From Salvia splendens (Eukaryota; Streptophyta; Magnoliopsida; Lamiales; Lamiaceae), in assembly GCF_004379255.2 (NCBI RefSeq), contig NC_056052.1, positions 9,417,708 to 9,481,707 of the forward strand: DNA of 64,000 nucleotides. Reading direction: 5' to 3'. Positions 55,115-64,000 of the stretch are shown piece by piece; position 1 is the stretch's first letter, and each line of letters begins with the position of its first letter. The translations under genes and the position numbers were made by a program. The notes below the pieces were generated by a model. The model saw nothing but the letters and a program-made list of their open reading frames with translations, had not been told where the DNA came from and searched no databases.

Positions 55115-55399
55115 GGGTTTTGATCCATGCAAAACCATTCTTAATACAAAAATGCAGAACCAAGCATACAAAAGTCATTTTTAGGTCATTGTAAGCTTAT
55201 TTTTACGTCATTATAGTAAGGATGACATGAAATGATCTTAACATGACCTCAAACCCAAAGTTTATAATATGACCTAAAACTGATTTACAATGACCCTCCG
55301 TGTTTTTGTTTAATTATTAACCATTGGATTATCAAATCTCATGGTCAGGATTTGGTCTGGATTTTGTATTGAGATCAAGTTTTGTATTGATCATTTTCC
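55115..55399. mobile_element. TA-flanked MITE-like element, about 285 bp
   Basis: The left end gggttttgatccatgcaaaa and right end (reverse complement) ggaaaatgatcaatacaaaa are similar, with TA tracts on both sides (55091-55114 and 55400-55422). The interior has several gacctaaa/ttaggtca motifs. No ORF. Confidence 0.65.
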
Positions 55400-56104
55400 T
55401 ATATATATATATATATATATATGCTATTATTTAATTGTACTCAAAATTAAAGCCCTTAATCCCTAAATTGTTACATCACGCTAAGTCTTCTGTGAATCAG
55501 TTCGTCGTCTCCTCTCCACTCTCTAACCCTAAATCCCTCCACCAATCCACCACCAAGCCGTCGCCCGTCGCCTGTCGCCCCTCCATCGGCCAGCTTCGGC
55601 CCGACCCCCTCCACGTCGTCAGGGAGAGAGCTTAGAAGGTTTGTCTCACGCACCACGCCGAAGCCCCTCCACAGCTTCACGCCGTCGCAACATGCCGACG
55701 CCCCTCCACAGCTTCACGTCGTCGTCTCCACAGCTCCGACTCCAGGTAAAACTCTACTTACACCTTCAATTACATATTTGTATTTGTTGGTTGATGCCTT
55801 GATGAATTATGGATATTATTAATGTATGGTTTGTAATTGTGAAACTTTCTGACTTTATGTTCTGTATTTTTTTTCTTCAGATTTTAGGTTTATATTATTC
55901 GGTTTTTCGGTTTTAAGTTTTTCAGTTTTTTATATAATTTTTGTTTTTCAGTTTAATTTGATTTTTTAAGTTCGATTTTTGATTTTTCGGTTTTCGGTTT
56001 CGGATTCAGTTTTAGCCTAAATTCGGTTTTTCGGGTTCGATTCGGTTTGGGCGAAAAACCGAACCGAAACCTGAATGCACACCCCTAATACACATACACA
56101 TGTG

Positions 56105-56322
56105 TAGGGGTGCGTTATGCTAACTTTTTAAGTTACTAACTCATCAACACATTGTATTAAAAATGTCAGCACGATGACATTAAAATGTCAATATATTATG
56201 TCAACACATTATATTGATTTGAAATGTCAACAAAATTATGTATTGATATTTTTAATATACTGCGTTGATGGGTTAACTGAGTTAGCAAATTAAGAAAGTT
56301 AGCAATTGATCACACCTCCAGT
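56105..56322. mobile_element. Foldback MITE
   Basis: The left arm ggggtgcgttatgctaactt… and right arm (reverse complement ggaggtgtgatcaattgctaac…) are inverted. The inner parts repeat gtcaacacat/atgtcaacaaaat blocks. It resembles the nested elements around 53420-53990 in its GGGTGCATTA-type ends. Confidence 0.65.
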
Positions 56323-56533
56323 GTATATGTAATGTAGTAGTAGTACTTTTTATACTCACTCAAAATGCAATAAAATTAAAATAGAAACGCATGCATGAAT
56401 GAAGCAGTAATAGTAAAATTAATAACACACACTGTTACTACCCTTAATAAGCAGTGAAGATTAGTTTTTTATGGTAATGCAGCAACTACGGAACTCCTAA
56501 ATTCTTCTATCTTTTTCAAACACTAACAAATTA

Positions 56534-57071
56534 TGTTGAAAAATAGTGAAACTTACCGTTGAAGTGGTCAAAGTTTTGTTTCATTTTATTTATGATTTCA
56601 GTTACAATATTTACTCCCTCTGTCTCATACAAATAGGTCATTTGGGTTTGTCACATGTTTTAATATGTAATTGGTAAAGTACGAAAGAAGGAGAAAAAAT
56701 AGTTGAAATTGTGTAGTGAATGGTGGGACCCATAAATGATAAAGTAAAAGAGAATGAGAAAGAGGTTACCGGACTATTTGTATCAAATGGACGAAAAATG
56801 AAACATGACATATTTCTATGGGACGGAGGAAGTAGTATTTAGGAGATGTCAAAGTTTCTTCCATTCTATTTAAGATTTCCGTTTCCTAATTTGATGGTAT
56901 TTAGGAGATTTAATTTTCAATAAGTTAAGATAGCAGAGGTTTTCTTTTCCCTTTAAATATCTTATAATTGTTGTCATTTGATCTATCTTCAAATTTTACA
57001 GAGCAATAAAATTTGTGTTCTCTGTTCTCTCTCTTGTTCTTCCATATTTTTTGCTTCCATATTTCTTTACA
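56534..57071 (+). mobile_element. 5' LTR of a Ty1/copia element, interrupted by a Stowaway MITE
   Basis: It begins TGTTGAAAAATAG, a common copia LTR start, and ends ctttaca. The primer-binding site TGGTATCACAGCATGG follows directly at 57072. Without the MITE the LTR is about 320 bp. The left boundary is inferred from the TG rule. The matching 3' LTR was not found. Confidence 0.6.
56614..56832. mobile_element. Stowaway MITE, 219 bp, TA target duplication
   Basis: Ends ctccctctgtctcata and tatgggacggaggaag, flanked by TA at 56612-56613 and 56833-56834. It sits inside the copia LTR. Confidence 0.85.
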
Positions 57072-57124
57072 TGGTATCACAGCATGGTTGCATATCAGGT
57101 ATTTGATTTTATTACTATTAGAAG

Positions 57125-58258
57125 ATGAATGGTGGAAGCAGTACCTCTATAGACAAGCTTGTTGCCAACAACTACCGTTATTGAAAGTTATGTATGGAAG
57201 CTTACCTACAAGGACATGATTTGTGGGATCTTATTTCTGGTGAAGATGTACTTCCGGAAGATACACCACAAAATGGAGAAGCGAGGAGATAGTGGAAGAT
57301 CAAGTGCGGCAAAGCTTTATTTGCTTTGCGAACGTCGATCAGCAAGGATTACATTGAGCATGTTCGTACTGTGCAATCCCCCAAAGAAGTGTGGGAGACA
57401 CTTGAAAGGTTGTTCAATCAAAAGAACACGATGAGGTTCCAATTTCTGGAGAATGAACTTGATGGGACTATTCAGAATAAGCTAACGATTTCAAGTATTT
57501 TCTGAAAGTCAAAAGCTTATGTTCTGAAATTTCAGAATTGGATGCAGAGGGAGTTGTCAATGAAGCTCGGTTGCATCGCTATCTTATTCGAGGATTACGT
57601 GAAGATTTTATGTCACTTATCTCTTCAATACAAGGGTGGGTAAATCAACCTTCTATCATAGAGTTGGAAAACTTGATATCTAACCAAGAAGCATTGGTAA
57701 AGTAAATAATTGGTGGTAACAACCAGTCTTCGTCTCGTGTCGAAGAGGTGTTCTCTATGCAAAAGACAAAGGAAAGAGCATGTTTACATCAAAATCTCCA
57801 TCAACTGGTTGTAATTTCTCCAAATGTGAAGGACAACCAAAGAAATCTTCTCTAGAATGTTATAGATGTGGAAAGCTCGGACATATCAAGCGCAATTGTC
57901 GAGTGAAGGTGAAGTGTGAACGATGTGGGAAAGCCAACCATATTCAACGCAATTGTCGCACAGATTTTACTAAAGAAGGAGCAAATGTGGCTTATGAAAC
58001 GATGAGCATGAACAACTAAAATGAGATCAGTGTCTATCCATTGACGATATCTATCAAGCTAAGGAGCCAAATCTAGTTGTAGATGCCAATACAAGTGCTA
58101 ATGTCTCTATAGACTACAATAATGAATGGATCGTTGATTCGGGATGCTCTCACCATGCAACTGGAAATGATTCCTTACTGTCGTGTGTTTGCCGACACAA
58201 TCAAAAGAAGGTAATTGTGGCGGTAGATAATTCGCTACACCCTATAGGAGAAGGTCAA
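57125..58258 (+). pseudogene. Ty1/copia gag and protease start, truncated
   Basis: ATG at 57125 (MNGGSSTSIDKLVANNYRY) is followed by a TGA in place of Trp. The gag core then reads MEAYLQGHDLWDLISGEDV, WKIKCGKALFALRTSISKD, VWETLERLFNQKNTMRFQF, with a TAG before WKIK and a one-base loss near 57497. YFLKVKSLCSEISELD and GWVNQPSIIELENL follow. A second part (57780-58019) has two zinc knuckles, CYRCGKLGHIKRNC and CERCGKANHIQRNC. The protease begins (EWIVDSGCSHHATGN) and homology stops near 58258. No integrase or RT is present. It is unrelated to the minus-strand copia piece at 26877-28170 beyond the family level. Confidence 0.85.
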
Positions 58259-61160
58259 CATTTTTACAAAATTCCAAGGGTATTTTAGTCATTTCATATT
58301 AGAATTAAATAAAAGTTAACATGATTAATATTATGTGAAACTTCTCGGCATCTCCTCCAGACTCCAATCCTGCCGCGCTTCTACAACATCTTTCTCCAAT
58401 ACATTATTTAATAAATTAATATTGTTTCTCCATTTCCAGAATCAAGTAATCGACGGCAGTTCCATTGCTCTTTTAATACTTCCTATTTCCATTGCTTTTC
58501 CATACTTCCGTTCGGCAGTTCCAAAATCAAAGGACTGAAAAAAATTCTAGTTCTAGTTATAGTAATATTTTTTTGTTTGTTTGTGATTGTCATATTGTAC
58601 TTATCTTATTTTCTATTGTTTCAATTAGTTAGTAGTGATCCCCCAATTTAATTTAGTGATAAACTTTCATTTAACAAAAAGAGCCGTATGGTATCAGACC
58701 ATATCTAATGGTACATTAAAACCTAAAATGAGATAGGTGATTAGATCCAATGGTACTCAAAAATTAATCTCATTTTTTATTTTTGAGTAAAAAATCTATC
58801 TTTAGATTTACACAAAACAAAAAACCAAAAACTTTTTAAAATTTTGTGAGTGAAAAATGAATAATATAGGGAATATTCTTTAAGTTTGATTTTAGTGTAA
58901 ATGGTTGGAGTATAATCATATTTGATGTGACATTTACACTAAAATTAATTTGAATTTAGTGTAAAGATTGAAGATGTTCTTAATATGCATTTTCTTGTGA
59001 TTTGTAAATGGCAGTCTTTCATTTAGTTATGTAATTTTTTTATATGCCTTTACTTATTGTGCATTTTAATGTGTAGGTAAATGTATCATTTTCTTAAAAA
59101 AGTTTCTTTTATTTAAGGTTTTATCTCTGAATGAATCTCCTCTTTCCAACCATAAGAGTTATATGAGTGAAGATAAAAATAAAGTTGATTTAGAGATTGA
59201 ACCTGCATTTTTTCAAGCTCAAGAGTTACCAAGTAAAGACAAAAATAAAGTTGATTTTCATCTATCCGCACATCAAAAATTGTTTTTGGACCCCATCGTT
59301 AAAATGTTGCATCCGCCATTGATTCACACAACACCCAAAATCAAAGCAGATACACTTTTTTTTCTGTTCCCCAAACAAATATAATTGATCTAAAATGCAA
59401 ATTTGACGTATACTACATTATAAAAAAATCAAAATTCTGCTGTTTAGAGCAGCATCATATACATGCAAGCAATCAACCAAACCACCAAATAAAACGCCCA
59501 AGAAAGACGCTATCATTGCATTGCGTCCTGGTATTATAGATACATTGTAATAGGCCGAGCTTTTGAAAAAGAAACACAATGGAACAAGATATATGAGTAT
59601 CAGCAGTAGTGAGTTAGTGGAACGTGAGACCTATTTTTTTATATTGATTTTATAATAAAATGTGAGTGAAGTGAGTTAGTAGAATGTGAAACCTACTTAC
59701 CATTTATGGTAAAACTGAAGTGTGATTCTTATTGTGGAACGAACCAAAATGATAAAGTGTGTCTCTTATTATGTGACGGAGGGCGTATTTGACTAATTCA
59801 CGTTTCCAATTTTAAGTAATAATCATTGTAAAGTTTTAGTTTTATTTTATTATAAAATGATATACAAGGATTATAGAAACTATTGATCTAAACTATAGAG
59901 CTATTACACAATGCCAAGAAATCGAGAACAACTCTTTGAATAAATGAAACAACATCAGAGCGAACGATACCTTTGGTTTTCAAAGGTTTTTACATCTAAT
60001 CTTTTCATGCAGCCATTTTCTTTGTTTAAACGATAGATATGAATTATTTCAACACTGAACATAGTTTTCTTATTCAACATTTAACTGATTTATTAGTTTT
60101 CGGCAATTTGAATGTTGATTTTGTGAAAGTTGATTCCATCAAAAAGTAACGATCATATCACCGTGCAATTAGTGTTGACCGAACCGTAAAAAAAGACTTC
60201 TTCGCTGACATTTTCATTTGTTATGGACCCGTTTTATAAAAATTGAATATTTTGGGTCAAATTCGTATTTTGGTCATTTATTTAGGACCAATATTGGCAT
60301 TTACTCCTATATAATCAATTATCGTTTATGATAACTTTATAAAAGAGAGTGATACTATTTTTAATAGTAAAACTTTATGACACGTTGTTAAATAAATACG
60401 ATAGATATTTAAATTTTCTAATATTCTAGGAGTAATTAACTCACTTTCAGCTTTTAAGATAAAATAAATGTTGGATAAAGCTCTCTTTTGCCTCAAAAGA
60501 TAGTTATCCGTGAGAATTATAGAGAATTTCAAACTATATACAAATTAAATTAATAATAGAAGAAAGAACTAGCATATGTTCGCTTATACTTATCCAATTC
60601 TAAAAGCCTAAGTTCTCTCAAATTCTGTCACGAATCATGTGACTAGTAGTTGCACTTTCCAAATTTTCCGTGACCAAAATGATTCGTCTCTTTTCAGTTT
60701 CTTCCTTAGCAAAATGAAAAACAAAGATGTGATCTATGTTACTCTAAAATTAATCATCACCTCTTTGCTTCATTTTGAAGACCGTGATTTAATTGATGAT
60801 ACATTATTCATTTTTTCCGATTTTCCTTGAAGAATACTAAAAGATATGGATAATGTTTCTTTGTCATCAAAAAGGGTGTTGGTCTCTTTATTTTTTGCCA
60901 TAATGTGAGAGGTGACATTGACAATGGTTTACATTGGAATTGGATTCCTGCCTTTGCTAAAGGAGTGAATACTAAGGTTTACCTATTTATTGATGCCAAC
61001 TAGAAAATCTAAAGTTACTTTTATTTCTTTATTATCGACTTTTACCATTATCCACTCTTATATATTTATCAAAAAATGTTTACTTTATAAAAGAAATAAT
61101 GACAAAATTCACATTTTAATTACGATTCTAGAATAAGGTAAGATGCCCACTGACCGGTAT
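58259..61160. other. AT-rich intergenic DNA with small repeats
   Basis: No gene is recognised. A short frame at 59163-59384 (MSEDKNKVDLEIEPAFFQ…, with DKNKVD repeated) has no known match. Inverted tracts near 58680-58990 (taatggtac…, tttagtgtaaatggttgga) suggest an old MITE. Confidence 0.35.
59604..59787. mobile_element. Degraded Stowaway-like MITE (right half)
   Basis: The right end tgtgacggagggcgta and the internal acgtgagacc/gtgaaacctac arrangement are typical of Stowaway interiors seen elsewhere in the window. The left end is not clear. Confidence 0.4.
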
Positions 61161-61163
61161 TTA

Positions 61164-61420
61164 CACCATCTCCAATCATATACCAAAACTCAAGTTTGGT
61201 GTAGACAATTTCTCCAACCATACACCAAACCCAAACCTATTTTTGGGTTTTTCAATGGAATAACACCATATTTGGTGTTACTGCAAAATTTTTATAAGAC
61301 AAATACCCAAAAATGGCGTAAATTTTAAATATGGTTTAAATGCTTGGAGTAAAACTACTTTTTGGTGTAACATATACTCAAAAATGGATTTGAGTTTGGC
61401 GTAAATGGTTGGAGATGGCC
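61164..61420. mobile_element. Tourist-like (PIF/Harbinger) MITE, 257 bp, TTA target duplication
   Basis: Left end CACCATCTCCAATCATATAC and right end (reverse complement) GGCCATCTCCAACCATTTAC, flanked by TTA at 61161-61163 and 61421-61423. The interior is non-coding, with inverted tttggtgta/tacaccaaa motifs. Confidence 0.75.
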
Positions 61421-61423
61421 TTA

Positions 61424-62502
61424 GTTATTGACGTTATATACCTCATTTCTAGATTTTGTTTTCTCTAAAAAAATCTTGCAATTGTAAAAGGTTGAAAAAT
61501 GTGATTGCAAGATTTGTATAAAATGAAAATCATGAAATATAGATTTCTTTTTCCAAGGGAGACTTCAACGTTTAAATTTTTTGAGAAGAACCCATTAACT
61601 TATTAAGGCTCTGTCACAAAAAAATACACTCCAAATTCTTTGGTAATTGGTGAATTTCTACGTCCAAGAAATCCGAGGTGTCTTTTGGTTGCAAGGATGT
61701 AGTCAGAAGGATTTATAAATTAGTCTCAGAGTTTGACTGAGCAGTGGTGCACCATGTGCATCGCGAGGAAAATTTTTGCAGCGAACTTCTTATCAATTAT
61801 CACACCATGCCTACAACTTTGCTCGAGGGGTCAAGCTTTGTATCAACCACCATCAAATCTTAATATTTGGCTCCTTCATGATAGATTATGCATTTCATTT
61901 CAACTCAAACTTAGCCTGCTTTCTTTACCAAAAAAAAAATCAGAAACGGCCAAAAATAAAATTAAGATAATAAGTTTACCAAACGACTACATTTGACATC
62001 AGATATTTGCAATAGCAATTAGTATAGGCTGATTCAACATAATCGACTTTTAATTTGGTTTCGTCACACTATTTGGTTACATTATTAGTTTCATTGAATG
62101 ATATCTTGACTTCTTCAAATCATATATCATCCACACCACATGTAAATAACGAAGTATAGACGCACAATTTCAATTTAATCCGATCTGTATATACTACGAT
62201 CTCCAATTTTAATTCCAACTGAATTAATCAAAAAATACTTTTCATAGTAGTATTAATTTCAATCCATTTGAATATTACTCATCCATCGTCGAATCAAAGG
62301 AATTCAACTCCAACATCGAATCAAAGGAATAATCAACACCAATTTAATTCAAGAATTACTACATTACATAACAATCACATGAACAAGACACCATCTACTA
62401 AAAAACAAGCTCTAAATAGCATAAAGAGTGATAATAATATTGCATTTTTCAATATTTTCATCTTGATTAAAACCAAACTAAATTAAACCTAGACCACATT
62501 CA
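61424..62502. other. Intergenic DNA and 3' region of the sugar transporter gene
   Basis: AT-rich; no gene seen. The stretch next to 62502 will contain the transporter's 3' UTR. A direct repeat (tcgaatcaaaggaattcaac / tcgaatcaaaggaataatca) lies at 62288-62335. Confidence 0.4.
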
Positions 62503-63615
62503 TCATACTTTATGATAGGTATCGCCTCCTCCCTTCTTCAACTCAACACTTCCATTACCATATTCCACATCACTCATAAACCTAGACCAGAACCAATGCT
62601 GCTTCCACACAACCACCATCTCCTCGATCGGAATGTTCTTCGTCTCCGGGAGGAAGAAGTAGATGAACACCGTCATCACCATCACGAAGAACCCAAAGAA
62701 CAAAAACAGCCCGAACTTCAAGTGGCAAAGCATGGTCATGAAGATCTGCGCCACTGCAAAGGTGAACACCATGTTCACCGACACGTTGAGGCTCTGGGCG
62801 GCTGACCGGATCTCCAAGGGGAAGATCTCACTAGGCACGAGCCACCCCAACGGCCCCCATGACCACGCGAACCCGGCCACATAGATGCATATGAAGAGCA
62901 CCACCACGATCGCGTACCACTTGGGCAGCTCCCCCGGCTGCCCATCCACGCCAAATTTGATAGCAATGAAAATCGCTACACAAACTTGACATACAAGCAT
63001 TTGGATGCCACCCTCGATGAAAAGGAATCTCCTCCCTAACTTATCAACGTAGTAAATTGAGACGACGGTAGCTATAACGTTGACACCACCGGTGATCACA
63101 GCCGACATGAGGGCCGCATCACTGCCAAACCCGATAGTTTTAAACAAGACAGGGGCGTAGAACATGATGACATTGATGCCGGTGAGCTGCTGGAAGAAGG
63201 GGATGGCGATGGCCATCGTCAAATGGGGGCGGTACTTCCTCTGCAGGATGTTCCTCCACGGGTGCTCGACCTTGCTCGAGGCTTGGCTGGCCTCCACCAG
63301 GTCGTTGAACTCCTCGTCCACGTTGTCTATGCCTCGGATCCTCTTGAGCTTGGACCGGGCCTCCTCGCTCTGGCCACGCTCGATCATGGAGTTGGGCGTC
63401 TCCGGGAGGATTAGGGAGCCCACGGTGATGATGAGGGCCGGCACCATCGCACCGCCCAAGCTCAGCCGCCAGCCCCACCCGCCCTTGATCTTGGCGAACC
63501 CGTAGTTTAGCACATTGGCTGCTAAGATGCCTATTGTGATTGAGAGTTGGAAGCCAATGTTGAGAGCTCCTCTGTATTTGTAAGGTGCCATTTCAGAGAG
63601 GTATAGTGGCACAGA
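62503..63615 (-). CDS. STP-type sugar/H+ symporter, last large exon (5' exons beyond the right edge)
   Basis: The exon starts at 63615 after a TTGCAG acceptor and runs uninterrupted to TGA at 62503-62505, about 370 codons. Plant sugar transport proteins of the major facilitator superfamily are about 510-520 residues with 12 helices. The missing N-terminal 140 or so residues, including helices 1 to about 3, should lie beyond 64000. Visible signatures are [78 protein letters not shown] and the C-terminal [14 protein letters not shown]. These proteins bring monosaccharides into cells across the plasma membrane. Codons here are GC-rich at third positions compared with the rest of the window. No defect is seen. 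Confidence 0.9.
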   Translation of the reverse strand, partial: SVPLYLSEMAPYKYRGALNIGFQLSITIGILAANVLNYGFAKIKGGWGWRLSLGGAMVPALIITVGSLILPETPNSMIERGQSEEARSKLKRIRGIDNVDEEFNDLVEASQASSKVEHPWRNILQRKYRPHLTMAIAIPFFQQLTGINVIMFYAPVLFKTIGFGSDAALMSAVITGGVNVIATVVSIYYVDKLGRRFLFIEGGIQMLVCQVCVAIFIAIKFGVDGQPGELPKWYAIVVVLFICIYVAGFAWSWGPLGWLVPSEIFPLEIRSAAQSLNVSVNMVFTFAVAQIFMTMLCHLKFGLFLFFGFFVMVMTVFIYFFLPETKNIPIEEMVVVWKQHWFWSRFMSDVEYGNGSVELKKGGGDTYHKV

Positions 63616-64000
63616 CTGCAATCAAACAAAACAAAGAATTTGTTTAATTCAACAGATTTTCCACACTAAACAGTAACAAGTCAATATCTCCGGCTTAGTT
63701 TATAAAAACGTTTTTGATATGAAAAAGCAGATTTTCTGTCGTTTTGTGAAACACTTAACTGAGCTCATTGTTGCTTTATAGATCAGATCTGAACTACAAC
63801 AACATACCATTGACTCACAACTTGCAATATTTTATTTCCTTTTTTTTAAATGCCATAAAATATCTAAATCCACAAAGCAGGGGATAACAGCGACAAAAAA
63901 ATCGGAGAAATAAATCAATATTCGAGAAAAAAAATAGCATGTTAGAATTATGCTAAACACAATCGGAATTCATTGAATTTCGATCCAAATAAAAAAAATG
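63616..64000 (-). other. Intron of the sugar transporter gene (partial)
   Basis: From the acceptor at 63616 to the window edge the sequence is AT-rich and non-coding. A T-rich tract on the minus strand precedes the acceptor. The donor is outside the window. Confidence 0.6.

Larger units (their letters stand above)
53225..56087. mobile_element. Non-autonomous hAT element, 2.86 kb, with nested TA-flanked insertions
   Basis: Ends TAGGGGTGAGCA and TGCACACCCCTA; flanks atacacat at 53217-53224 and 56088-56095, a perfect 8-bp duplication. Both subterminal regions are rich in CGGTTCGGTT/AACCGAACCG motifs, as in plant hAT elements. A stretch at 55440-55750 looks like a 5' leader, with a duplicated 'gcccctccacagcttcacg' segment and a donor ccag|gtaaaa. 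No transposase remains. The interior holds several smaller elements annotated separately. Confidence 0.85.

Noticed and set aside
57013..57219. 68-codon hydrophobic frame (MCSLFSLLFFHIFCF…)
   Set aside because: Spans the end of the copia LTR and the primer-binding site in a different frame from gag; not a gene.

Overview
This is a transposon-dense stretch of nuclear DNA from a flowering plant, probably a eudicot. The evidence is AT-rich intergenic DNA, plant-type LTR retrotransposons (Athila/Tat-like, two chromovirus types, Ty1/copia), Stowaway, PIF/Harbinger and hAT elements, and GT-AG introns in genes whose closest recognisable relatives are Arabidopsis proteins. I cannot fix the family or species from sequence alone. 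No rRNA, tRNA or CRISPR was seen. One 17-base run of N (49197-49213) marks an assembly gap.

Left part (1-8 kb): the 3' end of an Athila/Tat-type retrotransposon on the + strand (C-terminal part of its extra ORF, long 3' non-coding region, 3' LTR), then a decayed minus-strand copy of the same ORF. From 8 to 24.2 kb, a gene for an EMB3101-like pentatricopeptide protein is cut at base 9650. A heavily rearranged minus-strand Tekay-like chromovirus follows. It has two internal regions that share one LTR (15332-19790), an inverted partial LTR copy (20561-24212), an hAT insertion and a solo LTR. The two insertions have clear target-site duplications.

Middle part (24-46 kb): a near-perfect 300-bp hairpin, an acidic-tailed exon fragment, copia and hAT transposase relics, Stowaway MITEs, and a cluster of PIF/Harbinger elements. 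One of these encodes an uninterrupted DDE transposase (34956-36206). Others carry only decayed ORF1 genes, one nested in another. Between them lies a 5.1-kb Reina-like chromovirus (36922-42052) whose two 316-bp LTRs look identical and which has a perfect 5-bp duplication. Its polyprotein frame is interrupted only by two TAG codons.

Right part (46-64 kb): a decayed CSU1/NOSIP RING-protein gene, and an eight-exon equilibrative nucleoside transporter gene with intact splice sites but four single-base frame losses. Next come a 2.9-kb non-autonomous hAT shell loaded with nested elements bordered by TA tracts, a copia fragment with its 5' LTR, and finally the last large exon of a sugar transporter (STP type) whose first exons lie beyond the right edge.

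The host genes have no evident functional link to each other. Of the four conserved host genes seen, only the transporter at the right edge shows no break. The PPR gene is truncated and the other two carry frame disruptions. The most interesting material is in the mobile elements: a possibly split PIF/Harbinger family, a very young retroelement with amber codons, and serial insertion into TA tracts.
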